A stretch of 64,000 nucleotides of DNA, taken from contig DATIDD010000018.1 in the NCBI GenBank assembly GCA_035456465.1, positions 62,001 to 126,000 on the forward strand. The letters are read 5' to 3'. The translations under genes and the position numbers were made by a program. This DNA is from DATHTC01 sp035456465 (GTDB lineage: Bacteria; Actinomycetota; Thermoleophilia; Gaiellales; Gaiellaceae). Shown in pieces: positions 32,538 through 41,086 of the stretch; the first letter of the stretch is position 1; every line of letters starts with the position of its first letter. The notes below the pieces were generated by a model. The model ran no database searches. It was given only the letters and a program-made list of their open reading frames with translations, and was not told where the DNA came from.

Positions 32538-33715
32538 GCCCGCACCTCGGCGGCGCGGAGAACCCGGCCGATCCCGCGGACGGCCTGGCCGATGCGGTGC
32601 TCGTTCTCGATCAGCGCGAAGCGCAGGTGGCCCTCGCCGCCCGGGCCGAAGCCGGCGCCCGGGCTCGCGGCGACGCCGCCCTCGCGGATCAGCCGGAGCG
32701 CGACCTCGTGCGACGGCTCGTGCGCGAGCGAGCGGGGGAGGGGGGCCCAGACGAACATCGTCGCCCGCGGACGCGGCACCTCCCAGCCGACCCGCGCGAG
32801 GCCGTTGCAGAGCGCGTCGCGCCGCGACCGGTAGATCGCGCACAGCTCCTCCGAGTACTCGTCCGCCTCGCGCAGCGCGACGATCGACGCGATCTGGATC
32901 GGCTGGAACGTCCCGTAGTCGAGGTAGCTCTTCAACCGCGCGAGCGCGGCGAGCGCCTCCCGGTTGCCGAGCGCGAAGCCGACGCGCCAGCCGGCCATCG
33001 AGAACGACTTCGTCAGCGAGTAGAGCTCGACGGCGACGTCGGCGGCGCCCTCGGCGGCGAGCAGCGACGGCGGCCGGTACCCGTCGAAGCAGAGGTCGGC
33101 GTAGGCGAAGTCGTGGACGAGGAGGACCTCCTGCTCGCGCGCGAAGTCGACGAGCGCCTGCATCCCGGCGGCGTCGACGGTCGCGGTGGTGGGGTTGTGC
33201 GGGAAGGACGCGACGATCGCCCGAGGGCGCGGTCGCGCCGCGGCGAACGCCTCGCGGATCGCGCCGACGGGGTCGTCGGCGTCCACCCGCGCCTCGGCCA
33301 CCGAGGCCCCGGCGATGAGCGGCGCGTAGCGGTGGATCGGGTAGGTCGGCGTCGGCACGACGACGGTGTCGCCGGCGTCGGCGAGCGTCCACAGCAGGTG
33401 GACGAGCCCTTCCTTGGCGCCGATCGTGGTGAGTGCCTGCGTCTCCGGGTCGAGCTCGACGCCGAACCGGCGGGCGTACAGCTCGCAGATCGCCGCGCGC
33501 AGGTTCGGGAGGCCGCGGCTCGCCGAGTAGCGGTGGTTACGCGGATTGAGCGCCGCCTCCCGCAGCTTCTCGACCGCGGCCGGAGGCGACGGCAGGTCGG
33601 GGTTGCCGAACGCGAGGTCGACGACGTCGAGGCCGGCGCGGCGGTGCTCCGCCTTGACACGGTCGATCTCCGCGAACGCGTACGGAGGCAGGCGGTCGAC
33701 GCGACGGAACTCCAC
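32534..33715 (-). CDS. PLP-dependent aminotransferase (AlaC-like alanine transaminase group)
   Basis: 393 residues, fold type I class I aminotransferase. The PLP lysine is in SLTKSFSMAGWRVG near residue 235. IVASFPHNPTTATVD, HDFAYADLCFDGY and the C-terminal LRFALIENEHRIGQA (carboxylate-binding Arg) are all present. The N-terminus RLPPYAFAEIDRVKAEHRRAGLDVVDLAFGNPDLP is typical of the AlaC branch, which makes alanine from pyruvate and glutamate; aspartate or branched-chain use cannot be excluded. GTG 33715 follows a TACGGT -10 by eight bases (leaderless). It leads an operon with DUF72 and a small kinase. Confidence 0.9.
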   Translation of the reverse strand: MEFRRVDRLPPYAFAEIDRVKAEHRRAGLDVVDLAFGNPDLPSPPAAVEKLREAALNPRNHRYSASRGLPNLRAAICELYARRFGVELDPETQALTTIGAKEGLVHLLWTLADAGDTVVVPTPTYPIHRYAPLIAGASVAEARVDADDPVGAIREAFAAARPRPRAIVASFPHNPTTATVDAAGMQALVDFAREQEVLLVHDFAYADLCFDGYRPPSLLAAEGAADVAVELYSLTKSFSMAGWRVGFALGNREALAALARLKSYLDYGTFQPIQIASIVALREADEYSEELCAIYRSRRDALCNGLARVGWEVPRPRATMFVWAPLPRSLAHEPSHEVALRLIREGGVAASPGAGFGPGGEGHLRFALIENEHRIGQAVRGIGRVLRAAEVRA

Positions 33716-33723
33716 CGGCTCCG

Positions 33724-33729
33724 ACCGTA
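33724..33729 (-). promoter_or_regulatory. -10 element of the aminotransferase operon
   Basis: TACGGT on the minus strand, eight bases before GTG 33715. Confidence 0.45.
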
Positions 33730-33745
33730 GCGCAGCGCGCGGCCG

Positions 33746-34657
33746 CTACGGGTAGACGGCGGCCTTGAGCAGGTCGCGGGGCGGGTCGGCGAAGAGCCCC
33801 GGCAGGGCGTCGAGCGGGATCCGGTGGCTGACGAGGCGCTCCCACGGGTAGGCGCCGGAGGCGAGGAAGGCGAGCGCCGCCCGCACGTGGCGCGGCGTGT
33901 GGTGGAACGCGCCGCGGAGCGTGAGCTCGTCGTAGTGGACGCGCTCCGCGTCGACGGGGACGGCGATGCCCCGCTCGAGGCCGCCGAACAGCAGCACGGT
34001 GCCGCCCGGTCGCGCCAGCGCGATCGCGTCCTGCCACGCCTTCGCGGTTCCCGCCGCCTCGAGGACGACGTCCGCGCCGGCGCCGTCGCCCTCCTCGGCC
34101 CCGAACAGCGACCCGAGCCGGCGCCGCTCGTCGCGCCCGCCCACGACGACGGGGTGGCAGCCGGCGTCCGCGACGCACGCCGCGAGCATCAGCCCGATCG
34201 GCCCGGCGCCGAGGATCGCCACCGTCTGGCCCGCCTCGACGCCCGCACGCTCGACCCCGCGCAGGCAGCACGCGAGCGGCTCGACCATCGCGGCGATCTC
34301 GGGCGCGAGCGTGCCCGGCACGGGCAGGAGGTTCACGCGCGCGATCGCGGCCGGGACGAGCAGGAACTCGGCGTACGCGCCGTTGAGGAGCTCGACGTCG
34401 CGCCGCTCCTCGTCGGCGTCCGAGTTGGCCGCCACCACGCGGCGGCCCGACGCGACGTCGAGCCCGCAGAACTCGTGGCCGAACGGGCTCGGCAGCGACG
34501 CGAGCAGGCGCGGGTGGCCGCGCCGGTACGCCTTGAGGTCGGTGCCGTCGGTGAGCGCCACCTCGACGCGGACGAGCACGTCGCCCTCGCCGGGCTCCGG
34601 CCGCGGCACGTCCTCGAGGCGCAGGTCGCCCGGGCCGTGGAAGCGGACCGCCCTCAC
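33746..34657 (-). CDS. Medium-chain dehydrogenase lacking the structural zinc loop
   Basis: 303 residues of the MDR/alcohol dehydrogenase superfamily. The Rossmann motif is in GAGPIGLMLAACVADAG. The catalytic-domain GHEFCGLDV is present, but the usual zinc-ligating Cys in the CGTD motif is replaced (LTDGTDLKAYRRGH). The four-cysteine structural-zinc loop is also missing. It may therefore be zinc-free or use a reduced site, and substrate is unknown. It is truncated relative to 340-residue relatives. GTG 34657 overlaps the stop of a second MDR gene (GTGA). The pair may form a heteromer or a two-step sugar/polyol route. Confidence 0.8.
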   Translation of the reverse strand: MRAVRFHGPGDLRLEDVPRPEPGEGDVLVRVEVALTDGTDLKAYRRGHPRLLASLPSPFGHEFCGLDVASGRRVVAANSDADEERRDVELLNGAYAEFLLVPAAIARVNLLPVPGTLAPEIAAMVEPLACCLRGVERAGVEAGQTVAILGAGPIGLMLAACVADAGCHPVVVGGRDERRRLGSLFGAEEGDGAGADVVLEAAGTAKAWQDAIALARPGGTVLLFGGLERGIAVPVDAERVHYDELTLRGAFHHTPRHVRAALAFLASGAYPWERLVSHRIPLDALPGLFADPPRDLLKAAVYP

Positions 34658-35499
34658 GGCGTGAACACGACCTTCAGCGCCTCGCCGCGGCGGTAGCGCT
34701 CGAGCCCCTCGTCGAACCGTTCGAGCGGCAGCACGGTGGGCTCCGGCAGCTGGAGCTCGGGCAGCAGCGCCACCGCCTCGCGCAGGTGCCGGGGCGTCGC
34801 CGAGCGCGAGCCGACCACGTGGAGCTCGCGCCGGTAGACCGGATCGAGCGGGAGCGGCCCGGCGTCGGCGAACACGAGCACCGTCCCGCCCGGCGCGACC
34901 GACGCCGTCGCGGCCTCGGCGCCGCCCGGGGCGCAGAGCACCACCGCGTCGACGGGCCCGTCCGGCGCCGGCCCCGACCGATCGGGCCGCACGTCGAGCG
35001 CGAACACCTCGTCGCCGCGGCGCCGGAGCACGGCGGCGAAGAGCCGGCCGACGAAGCCGTGGCCGACGACGAGCACGCGACCCCGGGGGACGCGCTCGGC
35101 GCCGCGCAACACGCATGCGAGCGGCTCGGCGTAGGTGGCGAGCGCGTCGGACGTCCCGTCCGCGACCGGGACCGTCCCGTCGGCTCGCGCCCGCTCGGCC
35201 AGCCCGCCCGGACGGATCGTCGGCGCCGCGAACTCGTCGCACGTCGACTCGTGGCCGGCGCGGCAGCGCTCGCAGCGCCCGCACGGGCGGTGGTGGAGGA
35301 GCACTGCGCGCGCACCGTTCACCGTCGCCGCGACGACCTCGTGCCCGAGCACCGTGCCCGCGTACGCCGGCGTCAGCTTCTCCACGTCCGAGCCGCAGAG
35401 CCCGCAGGCGAGGACGCGGACGAGCTCGCCCTCGCCCTCGGGCTCCGGCACGTCCGTGAAGCGGGGCGTGCCGGCCTCGTCCACGACGACCGCGCGCAC
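34654..35499 (-). CDS. Medium-chain zinc-dependent dehydrogenase
   Basis: 281 residues. The catalytic zinc motif is in LACGLCGSDVEKL near residue 35, GHEVVAATV follows, and the structural zinc cysteines are in CGRCERCRAGHESTC. The nucleotide-binding segment VLVVGHGFVGRLFAAVLRRRGD follows a Rossmann pattern but with GHGFVG in place of the usual GAGPIG. The protein is shorter than family norms, with a trimmed cofactor domain. The substrate is likely an alcohol or polyol. GTG 35499 is preceded by TAGCGT 7 bases upstream, consistent with a leaderless start, and the gene is coupled to the second MDR gene downstream. Confidence 0.8.
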   Translation of the reverse strand: MRAVVVDEAGTPRFTDVPEPEGEGELVRVLACGLCGSDVEKLTPAYAGTVLGHEVVAATVNGARAVLLHHRPCGRCERCRAGHESTCDEFAAPTIRPGGLAERARADGTVPVADGTSDALATYAEPLACVLRGAERVPRGRVLVVGHGFVGRLFAAVLRRRGDEVFALDVRPDRSGPAPDGPVDAVVLCAPGGAEAATASVAPGGTVLVFADAGPLPLDPVYRRELHVVGSRSATPRHLREAVALLPELQLPEPTVLPLERFDEGLERYRRGEALKVVFTP

Positions 35500-35506
35500 G
35501 GTCGGG

Positions 35507-35512
35507 ACGCTA
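35507..35512 (-). promoter_or_regulatory. -10 element of the dehydrogenase pair
   Basis: TAGCGT on the minus strand, seven bases before GTG 35499. Confidence 0.5.
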
Positions 35513-35610
35513 TCGCTTGACACGAAGATCGATACGTCTCGAGCGGATGCTCGAGGAGGTGGCGTAGGGGCCGGCCGCCGCCCGATCGGCACCGCGCGGT
35601 ACACCTGACG

Positions 35611-35667
35611 CCGCAGGTAGTTCACGCCGGCACTGAGCGGAAAACCCGCACGAGACCTGCGGTGAAC
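35611..35667. promoter_or_regulatory. Crossed inverted repeats upstream of the multicopper oxidase
   Basis: CCGCAGGT (35611-35618) matches ACCTGCGG (35655-35662), and GTTCAC (35620-35625) matches GTGAAC (35662-35667). The two pairings cross, as in a pseudoknot, but a likely -10 (TACGTT, 35696-35701) lies downstream, so these may be DNA sites for a regulator. Confidence 0.3.
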
Positions 35668-35743
35668 CAGTCTCGAACGGCCGGTCCGGCGGCGGTACGT
35701 TGTCGGGTACCACACACTCTGGGGGGAGAAGAGGAGTCCTCTG

Positions 35744-37831
35744 ATGGAGACGATGCGGCGGTTCTCCCGGCGGACGTTCATCGCGTGGGTCGGCGGCGCC
35801 GGCGCCGGCTTCTACCTCTTCGGGCGGGTCCCCGGGATGCGCGTGCCGGTGGCGCTCGCGCAGCTCCCCGGTGGGACGCTCGACCCCACGCTCATTCCGA
35901 AGTTCGAGACGTCGATGCTGATCCCGCCGGTGATGCCCAGGGCCGCGACGCTGCGGATGCCCGGCGGCAAGCCGGTCGACTACTACGAGATCTCGATGCG
36001 GCAGTTCGCGCAGCAGATCCTCCCCGCCGGCCTCCCCGCCACGACGGTGTGGGGCTACGGCGGCAAGTCGGCGCAGAGCAACCGCGGGCTGCTGATCCAC
36101 AACGCGCCCTCGCTCACGATCGAGGCCGAGTGGAACCGGCCGGTGCGGGTCAAGTGGATCAACGAGCTCGTCGACGGGAGCGGCGACTTCCTGCCCCATC
36201 TGCTCCCCGTCGACCCGACGCTGCACTGGGCCAACCCGCCCGGCGGCGAGCTGCACCGCGACATGCGTCCCGAGTTCGACGAGACCCCGGGCCGCTACAC
36301 GGGGCCCGTGCCGATCGTCACGCACGTCCACGGCGCGGTGGGCGTGGCCGACGACAGCGACGGCTACGCCGAGGCGTGGTACCTGCCGGACACCGACGTC
36401 CCGGAGGGCTACGCGACGCACGGCACCTGGTACGAGTTCTTCGCCGGAAAGGCCGCGGCGGCGTACGGCGTCACGTGGGGCCCCGGCTTCGCGACCTTCC
36501 AGTACCCCAACCACAACCGCGCCTCGACCATCTGGTATCACGACCACGCGCTCGGGATGACGCGACTCAACGTCTACGCGGGCCCGGCGGGCTTCTACCT
36601 CGTCCGGGGCGGGCCGTCGGGGGACAAGGCCGTGCTCGACAGCAGGACCGGCACGACGGCGACGCTCCCCGGCCCGGCGCCGCGGGAGAACGACAAGTTC
36701 CCGCCCAACAAGCCGTACCGCGAGATCCCGATCGCGATCCAGGACCGCGCGTTCAACCTGGATGGGTCGCTCTTCTACCCCGACTCGCGCGAGGTCTTCG
36801 ACGAGATCGTCGGGCCGTTCATCCCCGAAGAGGACGGGTTCTCGCCGATCTGGAACCCCGAGTTCTTCGGGAACACGATCATGGTCAACGGCAACACGTG
36901 GCCGTTCCTGAACGTCGAGCAGCGGCGCTACCGCCTCCGCTTCCTCAACGGCTGCCAGTCACGCTTCCTCATCCTCGACTTCAACGGGATCCCCGGCGTC
37001 GAGGCCTGGCAGATCGGGAACGAGGGAGGCTTCCTCGCCGCTCCGGTGAACCTCACCGCGCTCGGGAACCGGCTGCTCATGGGCCTGGCCGAGCGGGCGG
37101 ACGTGATCGTCGACTTCACGAACGTCGCGCCGGGGAGCTACGTCCTCGCCAACGTCGGGCCGGACGAGCCGTTCGGCGGCGGCGAGCCGCCCGACGACTT
37201 CGACGTCGCCGACCCCGACACCACGGGCCAAGTCCTGCAGTTCCGGGTCGTGCCCGCGCTCGACGCCGACGTGACGACACCGCCGCAGTTCCTCCAGCTA
37301 CCCGCGATCACGCCGCTCCCGGCAGCGACGGCGACCCGGCCGCTGGCGCTGATCGAGAAGGCGGGCGAGGGCTTCGACGCGAACGGCGATCCCGTCGAGG
37401 GCCCGCTCGAGGCCCTGCTCGGCAACGTCGAGTCCGGCCTGACCGTCGAGAAGCTCTGGATGGACTCCGTGAGCGAGAACCCGGCCGTCGGCGCGACCGA
37501 GGTCTGGGAGTTCTACAACACCACCGCCGACGCCCACCCGATGCACGTGCACGAGGTCGTGTTCGAGGTGGTGAACCGGCAGGCCCTCGTCCTCGACGGC
37601 GAAGAGGTCGTTCAGCCGATCGAGCTCGACGGCGACCCGATCCCGCCCGAAGCGTGGGAGTCCGGCTTCAAGGACACCGTGATCGCCTACCCGGGCCAGG
37701 TCACGCGGGTGCGGGCGCGGTTCGTCACGCCGGGCCAGTTCGTGTGGCACTGCCACATCGTCGAGCACGAGGACAACGAGATGATGCGGCCGTACCGCAT
37801 CGGCCCCATGCAGCCAGGCCAACCCGAGTGA
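35744..37831 (+). CDS. Tat-exported multicopper oxidase (CotA/bilirubin-oxidase type)
   Basis: 695 residues. The N-terminal FSRRTFIAWVGGAGAGFYLF is a twin-arginine signal. Copper ligands lie in the four expected places: HVHGAV near residue 190, IWYHDHALG near 265, HPMHVHEV near 600, and HCHIVEHEDNEMMRPY near 668 with the type 1 Cys and axial Met. These oxidases couple one-electron oxidation of phenols, bilirubin or metals (Mn, Cu) to oxygen reduction to water. It resembles the CotA/BOx group in length and motif spacing. ATG 35744 has a GAAGAGGAG ribosome binding site and a strong terminator follows (37840-37877). Substrate cannot be read from sequence. Confidence 0.92.
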   Translation: METMRRFSRRTFIAWVGGAGAGFYLFGRVPGMRVPVALAQLPGGTLDPTLIPKFETSMLIPPVMPRAATLRMPGGKPVDYYEISMRQFAQQILPAGLPATTVWGYGGKSAQSNRGLLIHNAPSLTIEAEWNRPVRVKWINELVDGSGDFLPHLLPVDPTLHWANPPGGELHRDMRPEFDETPGRYTGPVPIVTHVHGAVGVADDSDGYAEAWYLPDTDVPEGYATHGTWYEFFAGKAAAAYGVTWGPGFATFQYPNHNRASTIWYHDHALGMTRLNVYAGPAGFYLVRGGPSGDKAVLDSRTGTTATLPGPAPRENDKFPPNKPYREIPIAIQDRAFNLDGSLFYPDSREVFDEIVGPFIPEEDGFSPIWNPEFFGNTIMVNGNTWPFLNVEQRRYRLRFLNGCQSRFLILDFNGIPGVEAWQIGNEGGFLAAPVNLTALGNRLLMGLAERADVIVDFTNVAPGSYVLANVGPDEPFGGGEPPDDFDVADPDTTGQVLQFRVVPALDADVTTPPQFLQLPAITPLPAATATRPLALIEKAGEGFDANGDPVEGPLEALLGNVESGLTVEKLWMDSVSENPAVGATEVWEFYNTTADAHPMHVHEVVFEVVNRQALVLDGEEVVQPIELDGDPIPPEAWESGFKDTVIAYPGQVTRVRARFVTPGQFVWHCHIVEHEDNEMMRPYRIGPMQPGQPE

Positions 37832-37839
37832 GGCCCCGA

Positions 37840-37877
37840 AGCCGCGCGGCGCGCGCTGCGGCTCGCGCCGCGCGGCT
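37840..37877 (+). terminator. 14-bp perfect hairpin terminator
   Basis: AGCCGCGCGGCGCG pairs with CGCGCCGCGCGGCT around a 10-base loop, nine bases past the oxidase stop. Confidence 0.75.
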
Positions 37878-38037
37878 CAGACCGGGGGTCATCGGCGCCC
37901 CCCGGCGGCCCCGGCGGCGTCTCGGCTCCCGCCTTCGCCGCGGAACGTCAGGACGGCGGAGAGCACGTCGCCGCGTTCGCGCGCCGGCCGCCTCGCCCTC
38001 GCCATACGACGCTTCGGGCCACGTCTGGTCCGGCGAC

Positions 38038-38043
38038 TAGCCT
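38038..38043 (+). promoter_or_regulatory. -10 element of nucS
   Basis: TAGCCT, eight bases before GTG 38052, with no ribosome binding site. Confidence 0.5.
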
Positions 38044-38051
38044 CCGCCCTC

Positions 38052-38726
38052 GTGCGCCTGATCGTCGCCCGCTGCGAGGTCACCTACAGCGGCCGCCTCT
38101 CGGCCTTCCTCCCGGAGTCGACGCGGCTGCTGATGCTGAAGGCCGACGGCTCCGTGCTCGTCCACGCGGACGCGGGAGGGTACAAGCCGCTGAACTGGAT
38201 GACGCCGCCGACGATCTTCGAGGAGGACGGCGACCTGCTCGTCGTGCGCAAGCGGGCCGGCCGCAGCGAGGATCGCCTCGAGATTCGCCTGGTCGAGGTG
38301 CTTTCGGACGTGGAGCACGAGATGGGCGAGGCTGCCGCGCTCGAGAAGGACGGCGTCGAGCGCGACCTGCAGCTCGAGCTCGCCGCCCGTCCCGACGCGC
38401 TCGGCGAGGCGCTCCGCCTCGTTCGGCGCGAGTGGCCCACGGACGTCGGGCCGGTCGACCTCATGTGCCGCGACGAGGAGGACGCGTGGGTCGCGGTCGA
38501 GATCAAGCGCGTGGCGACGATCGAGGCCGTCGAGCAGCTCGGGCGCTACCTCGAGCGCATCAGGCTGGATCCCGCGAAGGCCGCCTGTCGGGGCGTGCTC
38601 GCGGCGCAGACGATCAAGCCGCAGGCGGCGACGCTCGCCGCGGCACGGGGCATCCGCTGCGTCGAGGTCGACCTCGCGGCCCTCCGCGGCGAGCGCGAGC
38701 CCGAGCTCACGCTGTTCGCCGTCTAG
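38052..38726 (+). CDS. nucS: Mismatch endonuclease NucS/EndoMS
   Basis: 224 residues, the size of actinobacterial and archaeal NucS, which cuts both strands at G-T, G-G and T-T mismatches and replaces MutS/MutL. N-terminal dimerisation domain (IVARCEVTYSGRLSAFLPESTRLLMLKADGSVLVHADAG) and C-terminal RecB-like nuclease with the PD-(D/E)xK core GPVDLMCRDEEDAWVAVEIKR near residue 145 and QLGRYLERIR after it. The C-terminal tail ends ELTLFAV, resembling the beta-clamp binding motif reported in corynebacterial NucS. No mutS or mutL appears in the window. The -10 at 38038-38043 sets GTG 38052. Confidence 0.95.
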   Translation: MRLIVARCEVTYSGRLSAFLPESTRLLMLKADGSVLVHADAGGYKPLNWMTPPTIFEEDGDLLVVRKRAGRSEDRLEIRLVEVLSDVEHEMGEAAALEKDGVERDLQLELAARPDALGEALRLVRREWPTDVGPVDLMCRDEEDAWVAVEIKRVATIEAVEQLGRYLERIRLDPAKAACRGVLAAQTIKPQAATLAAARGIRCVEVDLAALRGEREPELTLFAV

Positions 38727-38738
38727 CCGAGCGGCGGC

Positions 38739-38744
38739 TACAAT
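38739..38744 (+). promoter_or_regulatory. -10 element of tRNA-Ala
   Basis: TACAAT, 13 bases before the tRNA 5' end; the closest match to the TATAAT consensus in this stretch. Confidence 0.6.
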
Positions 38745-38757
38745 CCGACCCGCCTGC

Positions 38758-38830
38758 GGGGCTATAGCTCAGCTGGGAGAGCGCCTGGATCGCACCCAGG
38801 AGGTCGGCGGTTCGAGTCCGCCTAGCTCCA
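38758..38830 (+). tRNA. tRNA-Ala (anticodon CGC)
   Basis: Acceptor GGGGCTA pairs with TAGCTCC; D-arm GCTCAGCTGGGAGAGC; anticodon arm CCTGGATCGCACCCAGG reads CGC; T-arm GGCGGTTCGAGTCCGCC; discriminator A. CCA is not encoded. Confidence 0.96.
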
Positions 38831-38836
38831 CTTCGA

Positions 38837-38861
38837 GGACCTCTGCACACGCAGGGGTTCC
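38837..38861 (+). terminator. Hairpin downstream of tRNA-Ala
   Basis: GGACCTCTGC pairs with GCAGGGGTTCC (one bulged base) around a four-base loop, starting 6 bases after the tRNA. Confidence 0.5.
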
Positions 38862-38884
38862 GTGGTTCTACGTGCCGCGCGCGC

Positions 38885-41086
38885 TCAACTCGCCGGGCGT
38901 ATCTCCCCGTCCGTGCCGGCCGCCTCGACGTCCCACTCCTTCCCGAGCGCGTGCAGCCCGCGGACGAGGATGCGACCGAGCTCGTCGGGGACGCGCGGGT
39001 CGAGCCGGAGCCGTCCGTCGGCGGCCTCGAGCCCGAGCATCGCCTGGAGCAGGAGGAACGGCGCGCCGGTCGCCCACGCCTGAGGACTGCAGGCGGTCGG
39101 GTAGGGAACGGGGAAGCGGCTGACCCAGCGCTCGAAGCCGGCGAACGCCTCCGGGAGCCGGTGGCCGGTGAAGCCGGCCGCCTCGAGCTGCGCCAGCGCG
39201 ATCCGGTTCGCCTCGTCGCGGAACCCGTAGCGGGCGAGCCCGAGCGCGACGATCGCGTTGTCGTGGGGCCAGATCGTCCCGACGTGGTAGCCGATCGGGT
39301 TGTAGCCGCGGTCGCCCACCGCCAGCGTGCGTATGCCCCAGCCCGAGAACAGCTGGTCGGACATCAGGTGGCCCGCGACCGCCCGCGCGCGGTCGTCGGG
39401 GACGACTCCTGACCACAGCGCATGGCCCATGTTCGAGGTCATCGAGTCGATCCGGCGCTTGTCGCCGTCGAGCCCGACGACGTAGTAGCCGCCGCGCTCG
39501 TCCGACCAGAAGTCGTCGTTGAAGCGCCGACGGAGCTCCAGCGCCTCGCGCTCCAGGCGCTCCGCAAGCGCCTCGTCGCCGATGACCCGCCGTGCGAGCT
39601 CGGCGACGCGAAGCTTCGCGTCGTAGACGTATCCCTGGATCTCGACCGTGGCGATCGGGAGGTGCGGGATGGCGCCGTCGGCGAACTGGATGCCGTCCCA
39701 GGAGTCCTTCCAGCACTGGTTGCCGAGCCCTTCGGGCGACCGTGTCTGGTACTCGACGTACCCGTCGCCGTCGCGGTCGCCGTGACGGTCGATCCAGTCG
39801 AGCGCGGCACGGACGTTCTGCCAGCGCCGGCGGACGAAGGCGTCGTCCAGCGTGAAGCGCCAGTACTCGGAGAGGAGGATCAGCCAGAGCGGGGTCGCAT
39901 CCGCCGTGCCGTAGTACGGGTTGTGCGGCTTCAGGCCGAGCTGGGTCAGCTCGCCGCTCCGGACCTCGTGCATGATCTTCCCCGGTTCCTCGTCGCGGAA
40001 GTCGTCCACCTGCGTTCCCTGCAGGGCGCCGAGGAGGTGGAGCGCGCCGCGCGCGAGCCCCGGGCCGACCCAGAGCGTCTGCAGGGACGTGATCAGCGTG
40101 TCGCGTCCGAAGAGCGTCATGAACCAGGGAAGCCCGGCGGCCGGGAGGACGTACGTCTCGCCGAGCAGCTCGCCCGTGATCCGGAGTGCCGCCAGGTCGA
40201 CGACGGACTGCCGGAAGACGCTGTTGAGCGCGGCGCTGCTCGAGTCGCAGCGCGGGATCCGCTGGAGCCACTCGGTCAGCGGCCCTTCCGGCTCCTGCCG
40301 TTGGCCGAAAGCCTCCTGGGCCGGCTCGAACGTCGCACCGTTCACGCGCAGGCAGACCTTGGCCACGGCCACGAGCACCTGTCGCGGCTGGAGCTCGACG
40401 GCCCACGTGAAGACGTCTTCCTCGAGGCGCGGCCAGGCCTCTGCCGCCACGCCCTCGTCCACGCCCTCGAGGATCTCGCTGCGCTCGATCCGGACCGTCG
40501 TCTCCGCGAGGAAGCCGGGGACGCCGTAGCGGAAGCGAAGCCAGCGTCCGTGGGGGTCGACGGCCGAGCGGATGCTCGCGCTGCGGTCGCGGACGGCGCC
40601 CTTCACCTCGAACAGGTCGGCGAAGTCCGCGCCGCACGCGAGCCGGAGCTCGAACGCGATCGGCTCCGGCGCGGTGTTGAGCACCGCGAGCTGCTCGAGG
40701 ACGCCGGCGCCCACGAGCCGGAGCCGGCGCACCGCGAGGCTGTTGGCGGCCAGGCCGGGTAGCGGCGGATTCGCCAGGAAGAAGGCCGCCGAGTGGTAGT
40801 CGACGGGGCTGGACTTGAGCAGCGAGAGCGGCTGTCCCCCGATACCGAGCTCCCACCGGCTCAGGAAGCGCGTGTCCTCGTGGAGCAGGCCGCCGACCGA
40901 GCCCGGCGGCACGTCGCCGACCGAGTCGGAGAACATGAACGTCCTCCCCTCGAGGACGGCGACGGCGTCGGCCCCAAGCTCGCGTGGGCGCGCGTGCTCG
41001 CCGGCGCTCTCCTCCGACGAGCGGCGCGCGGGATACGGGTCGAGCGGCGTCGGGCGCCGCCGGACGGTCGCGACGCGGTGCTCCAC
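38885..41086 (-). CDS. Amylo-alpha-1,6-glucosidase/glycogen debranching enzyme-like glycosidase
   Basis: 733 residues. N-terminal debranching domain: TFMFSDSVGDVPPGSVGGLLHEDTRFLSRWEL, as in GDE_N. A GH-type (alpha/alpha)6 barrel follows with GLPWFMTLFGRDTLITSLQTL near residue 320, EPGKIMHEVRSGEL, QCWKDSWDG with acidic residues, NMGHALWSG, and GTIWPHDNAIVALGLARYG near residue 610. Members cut alpha-1,6 branches or related glucan linkages. GTG 41086 is selected because GAGGAGG sits 8 bases upstream; a GTG at 41116 is in frame but lacks a site. Cytoplasmic. It may work with the GH65 phosphorylase on storage glucan, but they are far apart. Confidence 0.85.
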   Translation of the reverse strand: MEHRVATVRRRPTPLDPYPARRSSEESAGEHARPRELGADAVAVLEGRTFMFSDSVGDVPPGSVGGLLHEDTRFLSRWELGIGGQPLSLLKSSPVDYHSAAFFLANPPLPGLAANSLAVRRLRLVGAGVLEQLAVLNTAPEPIAFELRLACGADFADLFEVKGAVRDRSASIRSAVDPHGRWLRFRYGVPGFLAETTVRIERSEILEGVDEGVAAEAWPRLEEDVFTWAVELQPRQVLVAVAKVCLRVNGATFEPAQEAFGQRQEPEGPLTEWLQRIPRCDSSSAALNSVFRQSVVDLAALRITGELLGETYVLPAAGLPWFMTLFGRDTLITSLQTLWVGPGLARGALHLLGALQGTQVDDFRDEEPGKIMHEVRSGELTQLGLKPHNPYYGTADATPLWLILLSEYWRFTLDDAFVRRRWQNVRAALDWIDRHGDRDGDGYVEYQTRSPEGLGNQCWKDSWDGIQFADGAIPHLPIATVEIQGYVYDAKLRVAELARRVIGDEALAERLEREALELRRRFNDDFWSDERGGYYVVGLDGDKRRIDSMTSNMGHALWSGVVPDDRARAVAGHLMSDQLFSGWGIRTLAVGDRGYNPIGYHVGTIWPHDNAIVALGLARYGFRDEANRIALAQLEAAGFTGHRLPEAFAGFERWVSRFPVPYPTACSPQAWATGAPFLLLQAMLGLEAADGRLRLDPRVPDELGRILVRGLHALGKEWDVEAAGTDGEIRPAS

